NCBI GenBank assembly: GCA_000708835.1
Contig: DF237184.1
Location: 5,076 to 69,075, forward strand
DNA: 64,000 bases
Direction of reading: 5' to 3'
DNA from: Klebsormidium nitens
Lineage: Eukaryota; Streptophyta; Klebsormidiophyceae; Klebsormidiales; Klebsormidiaceae
Shown piece after piece: positions 11,737-23,800 of this stretch; position 1 is the stretch's first letter; every line of letters begins with the position of its first letter. Below the pieces are notes generated by a model. That model searched no databases, was not told the origin of the DNA, and was given only the letters and a program-made list of their open reading frames with translations. Position numbers and translations under genes: made by a program.

Positions 11737-14700
11737 GAAGGGCCGATCCGCTTTTGCGGCACCTTTCACGAAGTTCCACCCACACACGACGGCCGTTCCG
11801 GCGGCCTGCTCGGCAGCTCGACGCAAATCCTCAGCCTCTCGTTCCTGACTGATTGGAACGGCTGTCCTGAGGTCGACCTCCACGGGCGGCCTTTGCTGGC
11901 TCAGCTCGTTCGAGAAATAGGTGCGCGCAGCTTCCCTTTGTTTTCTCCTCCCCTTTCTCTTCTGTTCACTTCGCTTTTCTCTTTCCTCTTACTCGCACAC
12001 TCAGCAAATGATGCCTTCCTCTGCTGTCCCCTCTGCTTCAATGTGTCCAGATACGCCTGAAATGTTTGCCAGTGATTCTTGCTTTTCTGAAGAGTTCTCA
12101 CTCTGGTAAAGTGAGAGGAGCGGGCTTTCATTGTTTGCAGCTCTGGATGGTTCCGTCACCAGCTTCTTCCTCTCCGCCCTCGACGTGGCCTCCGGGGAGC
12201 TCCACCGATGCTGGCAATTGAGGTCCGTTCAACTCGTTCAAGGCGTACTTAACTTTCGATCCTGGCCTGATTTCTGAAATCCTGAAAACGAATCGTTCTC
12301 TGAATCTATTGACTCGTACTTTCTCGTCGCCCTGGACAACTTCGTTCTTCTGGTCTTCCTCGTGCAGACTGCAATGTGCCATGCGTAACAAAAGCTAGGA
12401 GAAGACAACATGCTCTCATTCCTCTCGTCGCTTTGCAGCAGCTGTCCTCGACCGGTTATTCCGGGTCAAGGTTCCAAAGAAGAATCCTCTACGTGCTGCC
12501 ATACACGCCCCTTGCCCGTCGCCCTCTGTGCAGAGACCTCGAACCTTCGACCCGTGTCTTGCTGACGTCCGCCTCCTTGAGCGCCCCGTCGCCCGAGAAG
12601 AGAGCCGAGATCCTGCTCTTATCCAGCTCCGGCGGCATAGCTTATGACCGCAACGGCTGCTTTTGCAAGCGCATACGTTACGAGACGGAGCGCTCGTTTA
12701 TTACAGCGGCCCAATTGAGCGAGAACCTTCTGGTAAGCAACCTTGCCATGGTTGTAACGTTGAGTTTAAAGGACTCAGTTTCAGCGGGTCCTGAAGCACC
12801 TATGCAGGGCGGTCTGCTTACATGATAAGAGGTGAAGAGTCAATTCGGGCACCGTAGACGGGCTTCGTCTTGTAGGTGGCCGACCCAGGCAGTCCTTGAA
12901 GCTCAGATAATGGGCTGACCTTCGCGATGACTGAGAGCTGCCTTGCTTGAAAGACTCATGAACGCAAGGACGAACTGCAGGAGTACCGTCTCAAATGTGT
13001 GAGGTTCTGGACTTGATTTGAAGCCGTGTTGTTAGGCAAATTGATCAGCCGACTCTCTTAAGTCATGGGAACCTGAAGGCCGCGACACATTGTTCGCTCC
13101 GATGACCAGTCCACGTGTCCGCTCGCAGATTGTCGGGGACGCTGCTGGGGCCCTGCAGGCGGTGGACCTTTCCATGTCGGATTCCGCCCGTCCGTTGCGC
13201 TTCGAGCCGGAACCGGCTTTCCAGCTGCATTCAGGATTGCGGGTGAGTCACGCCGCATGTGCTGAGGGAATTTCGAGGTCTAAACAGTGGTCGTTATTGT
13301 GCTGAGAGTTTTGAAAGAAGCCGAAACGGCTGTGGGAGCTTTAGGCCGGGACTTGCAGGAAGTCGCCGTTTTGAAGAAATTGGTGGTCCGCAGAAGTTAT
13401 GAAACGTTTCAAGCGACTGGGGGCAACCGCGGATAGGCCATAGAAGGCCTTGGACGGTGACTCTCACGGGTTCGCTCTTTCTAAGGCGCCTCTTAAATCA
13501 TATGTGAGCATCTGAGGAAGTTCTTCTGTGATCGAGGTTGACCCGTTTTTCTCCTGCTTTTCCGCAGGCTCTGCTCCCGTTTGCACAAGAACCTGACGCG
13601 TCCACTTTTGTCTCCGTACGGGAAAACGGTCAGACGTCTTTGATACGCTATCCTGGCGGAGATAGCGCATGCTCCATCCGGCACGTGCCCTCCACTGAGC
13701 TACCCGGCCTTGCCCCCGTGCACGACTTCACGGCCGTCCACGTGTCACCTCAAGAAGCGGAGCTTGTATTGGCTCACGGGTCCGCGAGGCACGGCTGCCT
13801 GACACGTGTCCAGGAAGCGGCGGAGCTGATGATCAGGGAGGCGCTAACTATCGAGCATCAGGTATCACCTAGGTCATGTTTTTGCAATCTATCGGTGGCA
13901 TTTTACATTTTGATTTTCCTCGTTTCTCGTTTGGAGGATTCATGATTTGTTCGTGTTTGGGCAAACTGTGTATGTTTTGGAATCTGTACTTTGGTGACTG
14001 TATTCGACTCACGAAGCACGGAGAGATTAAACGGAAAGCATCAGGGTCGCGGTACCGGCGACTTCGCCGCCGCACGATTCAGATCTAGCCAGTAGAGGGG
14101 TTACGCTTGCGCGGGATTTTGTTGGTCAATTGTCCCACTTCATTTGAGCATACGTTACTCTCATTTGTTCGTACAAACACCCCTCTGCATCTTGCACATA
14201 TGATGAACTAATCGATGGCCTTCCGGTAGGAGAGAGCTGCATCGGACGGCCTCTGGCTTCGGCGAGATAAGCCACCAGAGTGCGTTCGTGTTACCCTCAC
14301 TCAAAACGTCGCTCCTTTCCGTTTGCCACATAATCAAAGACCTTGTAAAGCTTGTCTTAAAGGCAGGTATATTTTGAAAGCCCCAGTTTCACCGGGCATC
14401 TCAGAAGGACTGAGAAAAAGGAAGCTGAGTCTGAATGTAGCCTCTCTCTTGCAGGGCCTCGGACTCCCCGCCCTCCTACCGTTCTCCCTCCCCTCAGACC
14501 GCCCCGCCGTCGTCCTCAGCTATGAAAACTCCAGCCGCGTCCTCCATCTTTGCGATGACGCCACGTGGCGCCCTCTCACCGCCTCGGCATTCGACGAAAC
14601 CCTGCGCACGCTCGCGGTCGGGGCAGTCGGGGTCGGCCGCGCCTTCGTCCAAGTGACGTCAGCGGGCTTGCGGCTGGTTGCTTCTTCCCCGCCGTACGAT

Positions 14701-17082
14701 CTGCTTCAAGAATTAGACTGTTTAAAAGCTGCGACTGGCAAGGCGACACGTGGACAAAAGCTGTTCTTGGCGGACGTCCGAAACACGAGGGTCGTGGTCG
14801 CCGGAACGGACGAGCTTCGGACGTTTGAAGTCGACGCGAGCGGCGGTCTGCTGCGGGAGGGTGCGTCACGGAAGAACGAGCAACAGATTTCTGCCGTTGG
14901 GCTGTCGGTTTGGAGCGGCGGTATGGGTCAACGGAGAGCAAGTCACGGAGAAGCGAGTACGAGCGGAGCAGCGTTGAGAAGCGGGCCTGATGCGGCGAAA
15001 AAAAGGGGCGGAAAGACCAGGAGAGCGGAACCGAGCGGAATGCAAGGGAGCGGACGGCAAGAGAACGACAGGCCGCAACAATCCGAGTATGTAGTGGTTG
15101 GTTTCTGGACGAGCCATGTTGTAGAAGTCCTACGCTGGTCAGATCTCGAGATGGTGACACGTGTCCAGCTGGGCGGATCGGATCTGCCACGGAGCGTGAA
15201 GCTGGTTGCGTCGGAGGGTGTGAACGCGCTCTTTATCGGAACCGGGGAGGGCAGTTTGCTCTGCTATGAGGGAAGGAGCGAGGGTATGGAGGATATTCAC
15301 ACCGGGCCGGGATGGCATGTAAGAGTTGGTTCGGGCCCTGTTTCTCTGTCGATGGTCTCCGGTCAGTGGAGAGAAGAGTCTGCGGACAGTGGTGGTTTCG
15401 AACAGGCTCGTTCCAGTCAGCATATGACAAAGAAGATAGAGCACGGAAGCGAAAGTAGCGAGAAGGGAAAGCGAACGGAATATGAAGCGGAAAGCGGACA
15501 CGGCGTTGGTGTGGTTGGGATTTTTGCGCAAAGCTACGGCGGAGTCTTTTTGGGATTTGACAACCCGTCATCGAGCGAGACAGAGTTGGCAACAGCAAGG
15601 GTCATCGGCGCAGAGGGACTGCACCACGTGGCGGCTTGGGGGGACGCCACGTGGCTGGTCGTCGGAGAAGACGGGCAGATACGGACGGCTTCCTTAGACA
15701 GGAAAGTAAAAGTCCGGCGGCAGAGCTTTCCCCTGGGAGTCACTCCGCGAATGGTCGCCTGCCACGTGTCCCGCGGCTGCCTGGCTGCGGTCTGCGCCCG
15801 CGACCGGGGCGCGGACAGCCTGCGCGTGCTGCACGCGCGCACGCTCGCCTCGCTCGCTGACGTCAGCCTCCGGAAGGGCCACGTGCCCACGTGTCTGCAC
15901 AGCGTCTCTCTTCCTCTGCAAAAGGTGGATCGTCCGGATTTCGACTCGTACGGAGCACCGGAAGACGAACTAGTAACGGGAGAGTTTCTCGTCCTGGCTT
16001 CGACGGTGACTGGCGGGGAGCACGCGGTGTCAGTGCTGTCCGTTTTCGACGTCGAGGAGAGCCCAGCCGGGGACGATCGGGTGGCGTTTCGACTGTTCCT
16101 GCTCGGGTCGTACGCAACCGGTGCCGTCGTCTGCTCGATGGCTTCCGTTCTGGTCCCTCCAGCGGAAGCAAGCGGAACGATTGATGAGGCATCAGAGGGG
16201 CCGGTGTCTGCGCGGATTGCGGAGAGCGCGTCATTGCTCGCGGTCGGCACGCACGAGGGTTTGCAGGTTTTGTCGCTGACGGTCGACCGAGCGGGCGCGG
16301 CCGCGGTCGCGGACTTGGAAGAGCGAGCCGTGCTTGCAGCCCTAGCCGAGAGCAATGGCAAAGGTGTCAATGTTCCGGCTGGCGACATGCCCGCAGATCC
16401 TGACACCAATTCCGCAAGGGACCCTGATGGAAACACGGAAGCGGACGAAAGTGTGTCAATAGACGAACCGAAGTCACATCAGGTCGGGCTTCTCCAAGTG
16501 AAAGTTGCGGCGGAAATCAAGCTTCCCGCGGGAGTCACTGGCTTGCAGTCGAGCGGTAACGTTTTGTTTGCCGCCTTGGCCGATGGCTCGCTCTTACTTT
16601 TGGAAACGGTCCAAACGTCGACAGGCGTGCGGCTCGTGGCACGCTCACAAAGACGGTTCAAAGCTCCGCCGGCGTCGCTTTTCGCCGTGTCCCCAGCGCG
16701 CGTTCTCGTTTACTGTACTGGCCGACGCAGGGTCAGTCTTTTGGAGCGGGACTTAGCGGCAGAGGCTGCATACGAGGAGAAAGAAAAGCGCACGGCCGTG
16801 CGCATAAGCGAAGCTGGGGGGCTGGATTTGTCAAATCCCACCGGTAACGCGGATATACAGATGAGCGGTTGTCAGTTGAAGGAGTTGGAAGGTCTGCCCC
16901 TGCTAGAGATGAGGGACATCGATTATGCTATGCCAAATGCTGCAATTGGTTTCTGTAAGCTTCTTCGAAAGTTAGGGGCGTCGAAGACTGAAACAGGGGA
17001 GGTAAATGTCGTGTTGCAGCAGGATCTGTTTGCAGTGTTGGCGGACGGGACCGTCGAGACGTTGCCCAGTGCAATGTTCTGA
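11737..17082 (+). CDS. CPSF-A/DDB1/MMS1-family beta-propeller protein (5' exons tentative)
   Basis: The family (CPSF1, SF3B3, DDB1 and a plant-specific CPSF-A member) forms WD-like triple propellers that act as scaffolds in RNA processing or ubiquitin ligases. The secure part is one long open frame from about 14230 or 14456 to 17082, about 880-950 residues. It starts with MMS1_N-like sequence (VLSYENSSRVLHL, AFVQVTSAGLRLV) and runs into CPSF_A-like sequence (KVRRQSFPLGVTPR, VNALFIGTGEGSL, NVLFAALADGSLLLLE). Upstream exons that join in phase 0 are 12439-12732, 13129-13242 and 13568-13861. Less certain ones are 11737-11910 and about 12141-12228. Whether a short intron (about 14288-14455) is removed cannot be decided, because the reading frame stays open across it. 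No start codon is assigned. Acidic or polar linkers rich in S, G and E interrupt the propeller. It may be truncated relative to plant homologues at the C-terminus. Confidence 0.7.
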
Positions 17083-18310
17083 TGCCTTGAAGCATTTTTG
17101 GGCCAGAAAGTGGAGTTTAAGAAGCATATCAGAGCCAGTAGTGGACGTGACCGTTAGGCACAGTGCGCTTAATGCTATTTATGACAAGAATCTTTGAGAC
17201 GAAGACTACAGAGTTATCAGCCTGCATGATTAAGTATCGAAGTCACGTGCAAAGTACGCAAAGTAGGCCTCTTTATTGATGGTTTTGCACGGCATGACTG
17301 GCGAGGTTTGAACGAACTTGCGAAGGCAGCATGCGTATGGATAAGGAAACAATGAGTGTCGTTCTGGGAACAGGTTGAATGATCGCGCCAGGCCCGAGGT
17401 ACATGGTTGATATCGAGGCTTCTTCATGATTTGTTGCAAACCAGATTTACGTGCGCTGCACGACTTGTACCCGCCAGATTGAAGGAGTTTTAGGAAGAAC
17501 GGCGAAAATTGCTTGACATGACATTTGATTTGCATGGCTTAATTGGTTTAATTTGGTGCACCGCTTTGGCACCAGTAAGGCCCAGTATTTGTTTGCCATG
17601 ATAGGTACATCGATCTAGCTAGTTGCCAGAAATTTGACGTGCGTGCCTAGAAACGATCAAATTATTCATGATATGTCTGTCCATCATCCATGGTATGTTG
17701 TCGAGCACTGTACAACGGACTCCAGCGGTGGCGGGATGCTCGAGTCACGTTCCGACTCCAAGCGGGACCGAAAAGCTGCAGCGTGACGCCAATGATGGCG
17801 CACTCAGTGATATATTTCATGCTACATGCAACCAGGTGCCTGAAGCCGTGCCAAGCAGCCAGTTGAAGTCGGCTCATGTCACACATTTCAAATATACTCT
17901 CAAATACTACATGTCAGCCGCAGTTGAATGGTGGCCAAATAAGTCTATTTCTTCTACATGCATACACTCAGGCTTCTTGGACGCTGTGGCTAAATCTCTG
18001 TATACTATGATATCTACAAGCTTAAATCTGCATAAGTTCAAACACGGAAACCTAGATCAAGTTGATCTCTCCTGGTCGTTTACTGCTCATGGTGTCCGGG
18101 GGTGTCTCGGCCTGATCTCTGATGCTGTTCACGTGTGCTAATCCGTATACTTTGACTGCAAGATACTTTCATGTCTGTTCTACAGATGATGCTCTTTGCA
18201 TTAGATGCCGCTGCTGACTTTGGGTGATCGATCTCTCCTCCAAAGAGTCCCAGTCATTTACATTCATTTGTCCCTCTTCCTTCTGAAGTTGGGTGCTACA
18301 CTAGCACCGC
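17083..18310. other. Convergent 3' region, no gene seen
   Basis: This lies between the 3' end of the CPSF-A-like gene (+) and the 3' end of the DUF998 gene (-). A 157-codon open frame at 17668-18141 (+) has no family resemblance and lies in AT-richer, low-information sequence, so it is not called. Confidence 0.4.
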
Positions 18311-19021
18311 TCAAAGATCGAAAGCACTCTGGATAAGAAGCACGGTCGCTGTGTACAACCAGAGGATGTGTGCAAGGTAGAAAAGCCGCTCCAGCGCTCC
18401 ACAATAGCTCCGGAAGAAGCGAAGTCCGAGCGACATAAGGATAGCGGCTGCCAGCTCTGCCCAAGCAATGCTCTTAAGCAGGCCCGCATGTTCGCCAAGG
18501 TGCGTGCTAGCATATGGCGGTTTCTTGAAAGCGGCGGCAAACTGAAAGGATGCGACAACAATCGTCACAAAGGAGACTAGGGCAAAGAAGAAGTGCAAAC
18601 GACCAGAGACAAAACGTTGTTGTCCCGCACGATCAACAACCTCGACTTTCTGGACGTCATCGGGGGCGTTTTCGCTCATGTCGGTTGGAAAGAGCGAGGT
18701 GAGGATGCGAGCCAACCCAAACACTGCTAACAAGGTGATGGCCGCTGTACCACTTCCTGAAACACCAGATGCCGGAGCTAGGACAACTAGAATGTGACCA
18801 AGGCCGGCAGCAAGCAGTGCCGCCACTCCCGCAATGGTCCACCAGCAGACCCAAATCCAGGGGGCTGTTTTGTGTGGCAGCACTCCGTACTCGGATACCG
18901 CATTGCGGATTGGTGACCATGTTGTTGGCCGCACGAGGTGCGCCCCAAGGAACGCGGCCGTCCAGACGACCAGCAAAGCTAGAGATGCTAGACCAAGTCC
19001 GAGCGCAGTGGCATCCGCCAT
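18311..19021 (-). CDS. DUF998-family polytopic membrane protein
   Basis: This is a single-exon gene of 236 residues starting at MADATALGLG. About six hydrophobic segments are visible: residues 5-30, 53-85 (long, perhaps two), 93-113, 145-168, 184-206 and 210-234. The order of conserved features matches DUF998: a P-x-RNAVSEYG segment after the first helix, LFPTD in the middle, and an LHFFFALVSF histidine at the start of a later helix. The biochemical role of DUF998 proteins is unknown. They are common in bacteria and archaea and patchy in eukaryotes, so horizontal origin is possible. The frame remains open upstream to a tttgcag acceptor near 19157, so a 5' exon could add residues before this methionine; the membrane topology argues for the start given. 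Confidence 0.75.
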   Translation of the reverse strand: MADATALGLGLASLALLVVWTAAFLGAHLVRPTTWSPIRNAVSEYGVLPHKTAPWIWVCWWTIAGVAALLAAGLGHILVVLAPASGVSGSGTAAITLLAVFGLARILTSLFPTDMSENAPDDVQKVEVVDRAGQQRFVSGRLHFFFALVSFVTIVVASFQFAAAFKKPPYASTHLGEHAGLLKSIAWAELAAAILMSLGLRFFRSYCGALERLFYLAHILWLYTATVLLIQSAFDL

Positions 19022-20875
19022 CTTGAATTCTGGAGTGCAGAATGATGGACGCTGAAGTGGCCCTGGGGACTTGGTGACTATGTAGAAGCAACATCCGATG
19101 TCAAGGCTCCTAAGGCAGACTTGTGCCTCCTGTGAGTTGGAACCAGTACTTCTAGCAGTCACCTGCAAACATAGAGAAGCATGGCAAAACTTATCTTATA
19201 CATTGCACTCCCGTACAGATTTGAAGTTACAGAAGCCATGTCCACTCTGCTTGAAGATTTGTTCTGGAATGTTCGTTCTGCTGGCTAGTAGTGCACGAAA
19301 TGGGATGTCGCTGATCTGTTGGTCACACCAGACCTTTATGTGCAAAGTCAGAGAGACATCCTAAGCAAATGATCAGGCCCCGATCTTACGTAGTCAGTAC
19401 CTATCCAGCTTCTCAGCAACAAAAGACCCCAGCAGACCAAGAACACAATAATCAACTCACGAGATCTGGCAGTTGTGCTCAAACTTATTGAGCAACGAGA
19501 ATAAGCTGGGGGTGTGAACCAACTCGCATGTTCAGAGACTTGTCAGTGATTGTGCTTGCAAGTGGTGTCTGAGATGAGCAGGCCAGTACTGGCAATACAT
19601 GAATCGGCTCCAGCTCTCAGCATTCATACTGCTGTGGCACAATCCAAGATTCTCCACTAATGTGAGACTACAGTCAGGGGTCAAACTAAGCATCCTGCAG
19701 TCAATCCTGGATCTTGGGACTCATCATCTGAGCGGTATTCTCTGTCACCTTGTCAGCAGATCAAGGCTTGCCAGTGCTGGGAGCAGCAACGCTATTGCAG
19801 CTGAAAGGTGGCGCTTGCAGAAGAATATCAGGCCGCTGATCAAAAGAAGCTGCAACACCCGCTCACCGGTCGAAGGCAATTGAAGGTCCGAGCCTTCGTG
19901 CTCTAGCAACTCCCTCGCTGCCAACAGGTGCTTCTTGCTCTTGCTACAAAGCAAGCTGGGGAGCTTTAATTTCCAGGCTCCCATTCGCTCCGCCATGCCA
20001 GCATATCATGCTGCACCACTCCAGCGACTCGGAAAACGGGTTTCAAAATGCCGTTACACTTTTAACCGCCAACCCGTAACCCCCAGATCCCACTGCAGGG
20101 GGATCCCTCTCAAGTGTGCAAGCATTGCATGTTGCGAAGTGAAGTTGAGCTCTCGAGTGAGAAAAGTCGTTTTGCTTAGTGACTGAATGGACATGGCAAG
20201 TTTGGCATGCCAACTTCTGGTTCATGGTTTTTATATCGTTGTTAAATCCCGTGCAGCCAAGGCAGCGAGATAAGCTTTCATATATATTAGTGCATGACAT
20301 GCACGATGTTCTCGATTTCAAAATGCCGGGTTCACATGTGGACCATAGGCTTCCATGGCATACCTACGGGTCCGCAATCCGGTTTCCGTGAACGTTACCG
20401 TGACCCAACGTGCTGGTAAATTTCGAAGCTGCATATGTGCGACAATCACGGACATTGGAGCTCGGACGTAGCCCGCTTACGGACACAGTATGGTAATTCA
20501 CCACTAGGTGAAAACCGACGTACGATGAATATGATGGCCATCACATTTACCGTCGTATACACTTGCTTGGTGCTTTGTGATTGTGGCTCTCCCCATACGA
20601 AACCGGACACCCGGGATGGCACACAAGTAAAGCTTCCAGATATCCACAGCGTGTGTAGAAACAAGGGACCATATTGACTAACAAACAAAAATGAAACTAA
20701 TATTTTGCTTGCTTGTTGGTTTTTCCTAAGAAGTGCTTACGTCGTATCACCTCAAAGCATCGAGCTACAATGTTTGTTGACGATACATGGCAGCTGTTCG
20801 ACTTCGGAGTTCGCCCAAAGAATGTTAAAGCTGCACCTGATGTTAGCATTACTATACAACTCAAAATCAGAAGTC
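19022..20875. other. Intergenic; possible small 5' exon at 19863-19996 (-)
   Basis: No gene is firmly supported. On the minus strand a methionine at 19996 opens a short frame (MAERMGAWKLK...) that reaches a good gtgagc donor near 19863. Its phase does not join the DUF998 exon directly, so it stays a candidate only. The rest should hold the DUF998 promoter and the transporter 3' UTR. Confidence 0.3.
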
Positions 20876-23800
20876 TCAATGCAAACCTTGTTCGACGTCC
20901 TGATTGGCAGGACTAGCAACTGGACCTGAAGAACTCCCTTTCCGTGGTTGGCGAGCTCCGGCATACTCAAAACCTCGGCCAACAAATTTCAGGGCCAGCA
21001 TAGCCACTATGCAGCCACCAGCGAAGAAGAAGAACTCGTTGGCCTGCGGAAGAAGGCAGAGGAATGTGAAACTATAAGTCACAGGATCGTCAGCACGTGC
21101 ACTCCTCTAAGAGCTAGATAGAGGTCACCTTATTCGCTGTGCAATGCGACGGCCACCTTTGTCAAGGTTGCCCCGTGACACTCAAGCAAGGTGCAAAGCA
21201 CATTCTGAAACATAGACACCCCACAAGGAGACTAAGCGCGGTTCGAGGGAAAACGTTCTTTAAGGGCTGGGGCCACCCCGAAGCCACAGAACAGCCCCCC
21301 GAACGAAATTTCATAAGTGCAAAGAAGGCGGAACCTTATCCGCACTTCCACTCACGAACAGGCTCCCCAGCGTCCGATACAAGCAGCCTCTCGCCCAGAC
21401 CATACTTTAGGAAAATCCTTGACATGAAATCAAAGGAGGATTCCGGGGCCGTACCAGCGAGAGGCGGTTCCCAATGATGCCGACAACTAGGACGGTCACC
21501 AGATTGCCCGCCGCAACGCTCAGCAGCCAGGCGCTCTGCACGACAGCTGTCATGTTGGAGGGCGCCTGCGAGTACGCCAGCTCCAGGCCCGTGATGCTGA
21601 ACAGGATCTCGCCCGCCGTCAAGACCACGTACTGGGGCACCTGCATTTGGGTGGATCGACTCTGTTCAACACTTGGGACAAGTGCAGATATCGCACAGTG
21701 TCTAGTGAAGTAAGCAAATATTCCACGTATTGGGGCACCTGCATCCGGATGCATCGACCTTATGCAAAAGTTTTAGGACAAGTGCAGATGAAACAGTGTC
21801 TCTACCTTGCGTCGGTACGGGTTCGTGAACTGAGCAGAAAGACTACGTATTGGGCCATCTGCATTTGGGTCGAGCGACTTTGTTCAACGTTGAGCGAGAC
21901 AAGTGCAATCGGCGCTTAATGTCTCTTCCTAGGGTCGGTACGGATATGTGAACCACGAAAACAGAGTTGGTCGAGGCTTTTCATCGAAACCCCAGAATGA
22001 GGAGCCCGGCTAGCGGGGAAGGTTTGCGTCGTAAGCTGGTGATAAGATGTGGGTTGGAATCACGGAAACCAGACGCTGGGGAAGATGATATCTGTGCGCT
22101 CAGCATCAGCTGAGAGTTCCAACCAAAACGGCCCCATCACTGGGTAATTGGCAGCTCGTCGCACCAATCAAAGCAGACCAAAGAAAGTGGAAAAGGCAGG
22201 GAAGCGTAGAAGACGGTACTGGCATAAGGATAGACTTGGTTGAAGAATAGCACAGTGAAGGGCTGCCTTATTCAGAGTTTCTATGGATTCACTACAAAGC
22301 CTCCACCTTACTTCCCCAGCGTAAAGAAACTTGTCACAGGTTCAGGGGTCTCGGACCACAATACCTCGCTTTTCCGCTCTTTGCCAAAGAAAAACGCAGC
22401 TTCAATCGCCAAGAAAAGACAACAAACAAGCGGATTCTCTCTACTCACCTGCCACAGCATGGACAGCCGTTGGTGCTCCCCGCTGTGCCCCCCCTTTCCC
22501 GCATGTCCCCCCTTCCCCCAGCCAGCCAAATCGGCCCCCCCGAAGAAACCCTGCCCGCTCCCGAGCCCCACTGTTCCGTTGCCACCGAAGACCCCCAGCG
22601 ATGACGCCAGCCCCTCGGCGGGCTCCGGACTTCCGTGGTCAAGAGCGATCTGGAGGAACGCGGAGAGGACGAATGCGACCGCGGCGATGAACATGCCGAC
22701 GACCATGCGGCGGATGGGCCGCAGCGAGACGCCGCGGCGCTCGAGGAAGGGGTAAATGCCGCGGTCGAAGAGGGGGATCATGATCAGGATGAACATCGCG
22801 TTGAGGACCTGCAGAGGGGGGAGTTTTGACGGGATGGGGGTCAGCGAAACAGATCTTTGCCGGACCTGAAAGGGCCGGGAAGAGATAGACTTCCCATTTT
22901 TGCAAACAAGAGCTGGGGGCAGGTAGGAGTGTGTATCTAGGATGTGCCAAAACCCTCTTTTCACTCGATGGAAGAAGCCAGAACGAACAAGAATATATGT
23001 AAAGTAGTTTCAAATCCACGTCAGTGACGAAAGTCGGAAGCCGTTGCTGTCTATCGAGGCAGCCACCACCTGAACCGCAAGAGGGCACCGACTTGATCAT
23101 GCATTCTGGAGCAACTGAAACACTGACGTAAGAAGGTGACAAACTCCTTTTGCTTTGACGTTTGGAGATTAGCTATAAGGGTTCAGTGCTCTCAAACGCG
23201 AAGCAAGAGAAAGGTTCTTCTAGACAATTCCTCGATCCTGGAGTCGCACCTTCATTTGCGGATGCAGGAGACGCGGAAGAACAATTGAATTGGAAAAAAG
23301 AAAGACCAACAAGACAAGTGCTTTCTTACCTGCATTTGATCCGGCTCGATGACCAGCCCGAACGGCAGCCGCCCATCTAGTTTGCGCGCCTGGAACACCC
23401 ATCTGCTTGACTGCTGGTCGAAAAGCGACCAGAACAGGGGCGCCGGCACAAACAGCAGCAGCACCTTCAACAGCCCCTTCACATCCTCCACGTCCTGGCT
23501 CCCATGCACCGCCTTGGCCGCATCGAGCCAGTGCCGCTTTGCCACCTGGCCCGCCGGGACGCCGCCACTTGGCGCGCTCCGGGCAGCCACTACTGGGGGC
23601 CCTGCCGGTGGCAGAGCCTGGGCGCCGATCTCGCCCGCCAGATTCCTCCTGCTGGGGGGTCTCGGAACAGGGATATTGTTACCCCCCCGAACAGAGCTCC
23701 CGGACTCTGGACCGCTGTCCGCGCCCGAAAGCAGGGCCTGCTGCTCGGGCCTGGTCTCGGGGGGCGTCCCGCGCAGAAAGATAGACGCCGTTCGCAGAGA

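Noticed and set aside
15534-16436. 300-codon open frame on the minus strand
   Set aside because: It lies wholly antisense to the CPSF-A-like exon, is Ser/Thr/Pro-rich from GC-biased codons, and has no splice or family support.
17668-18141. 157-codon open frame on the plus strand
   Set aside because: No homology, no splice context, and composition like the surrounding non-coding DNA.
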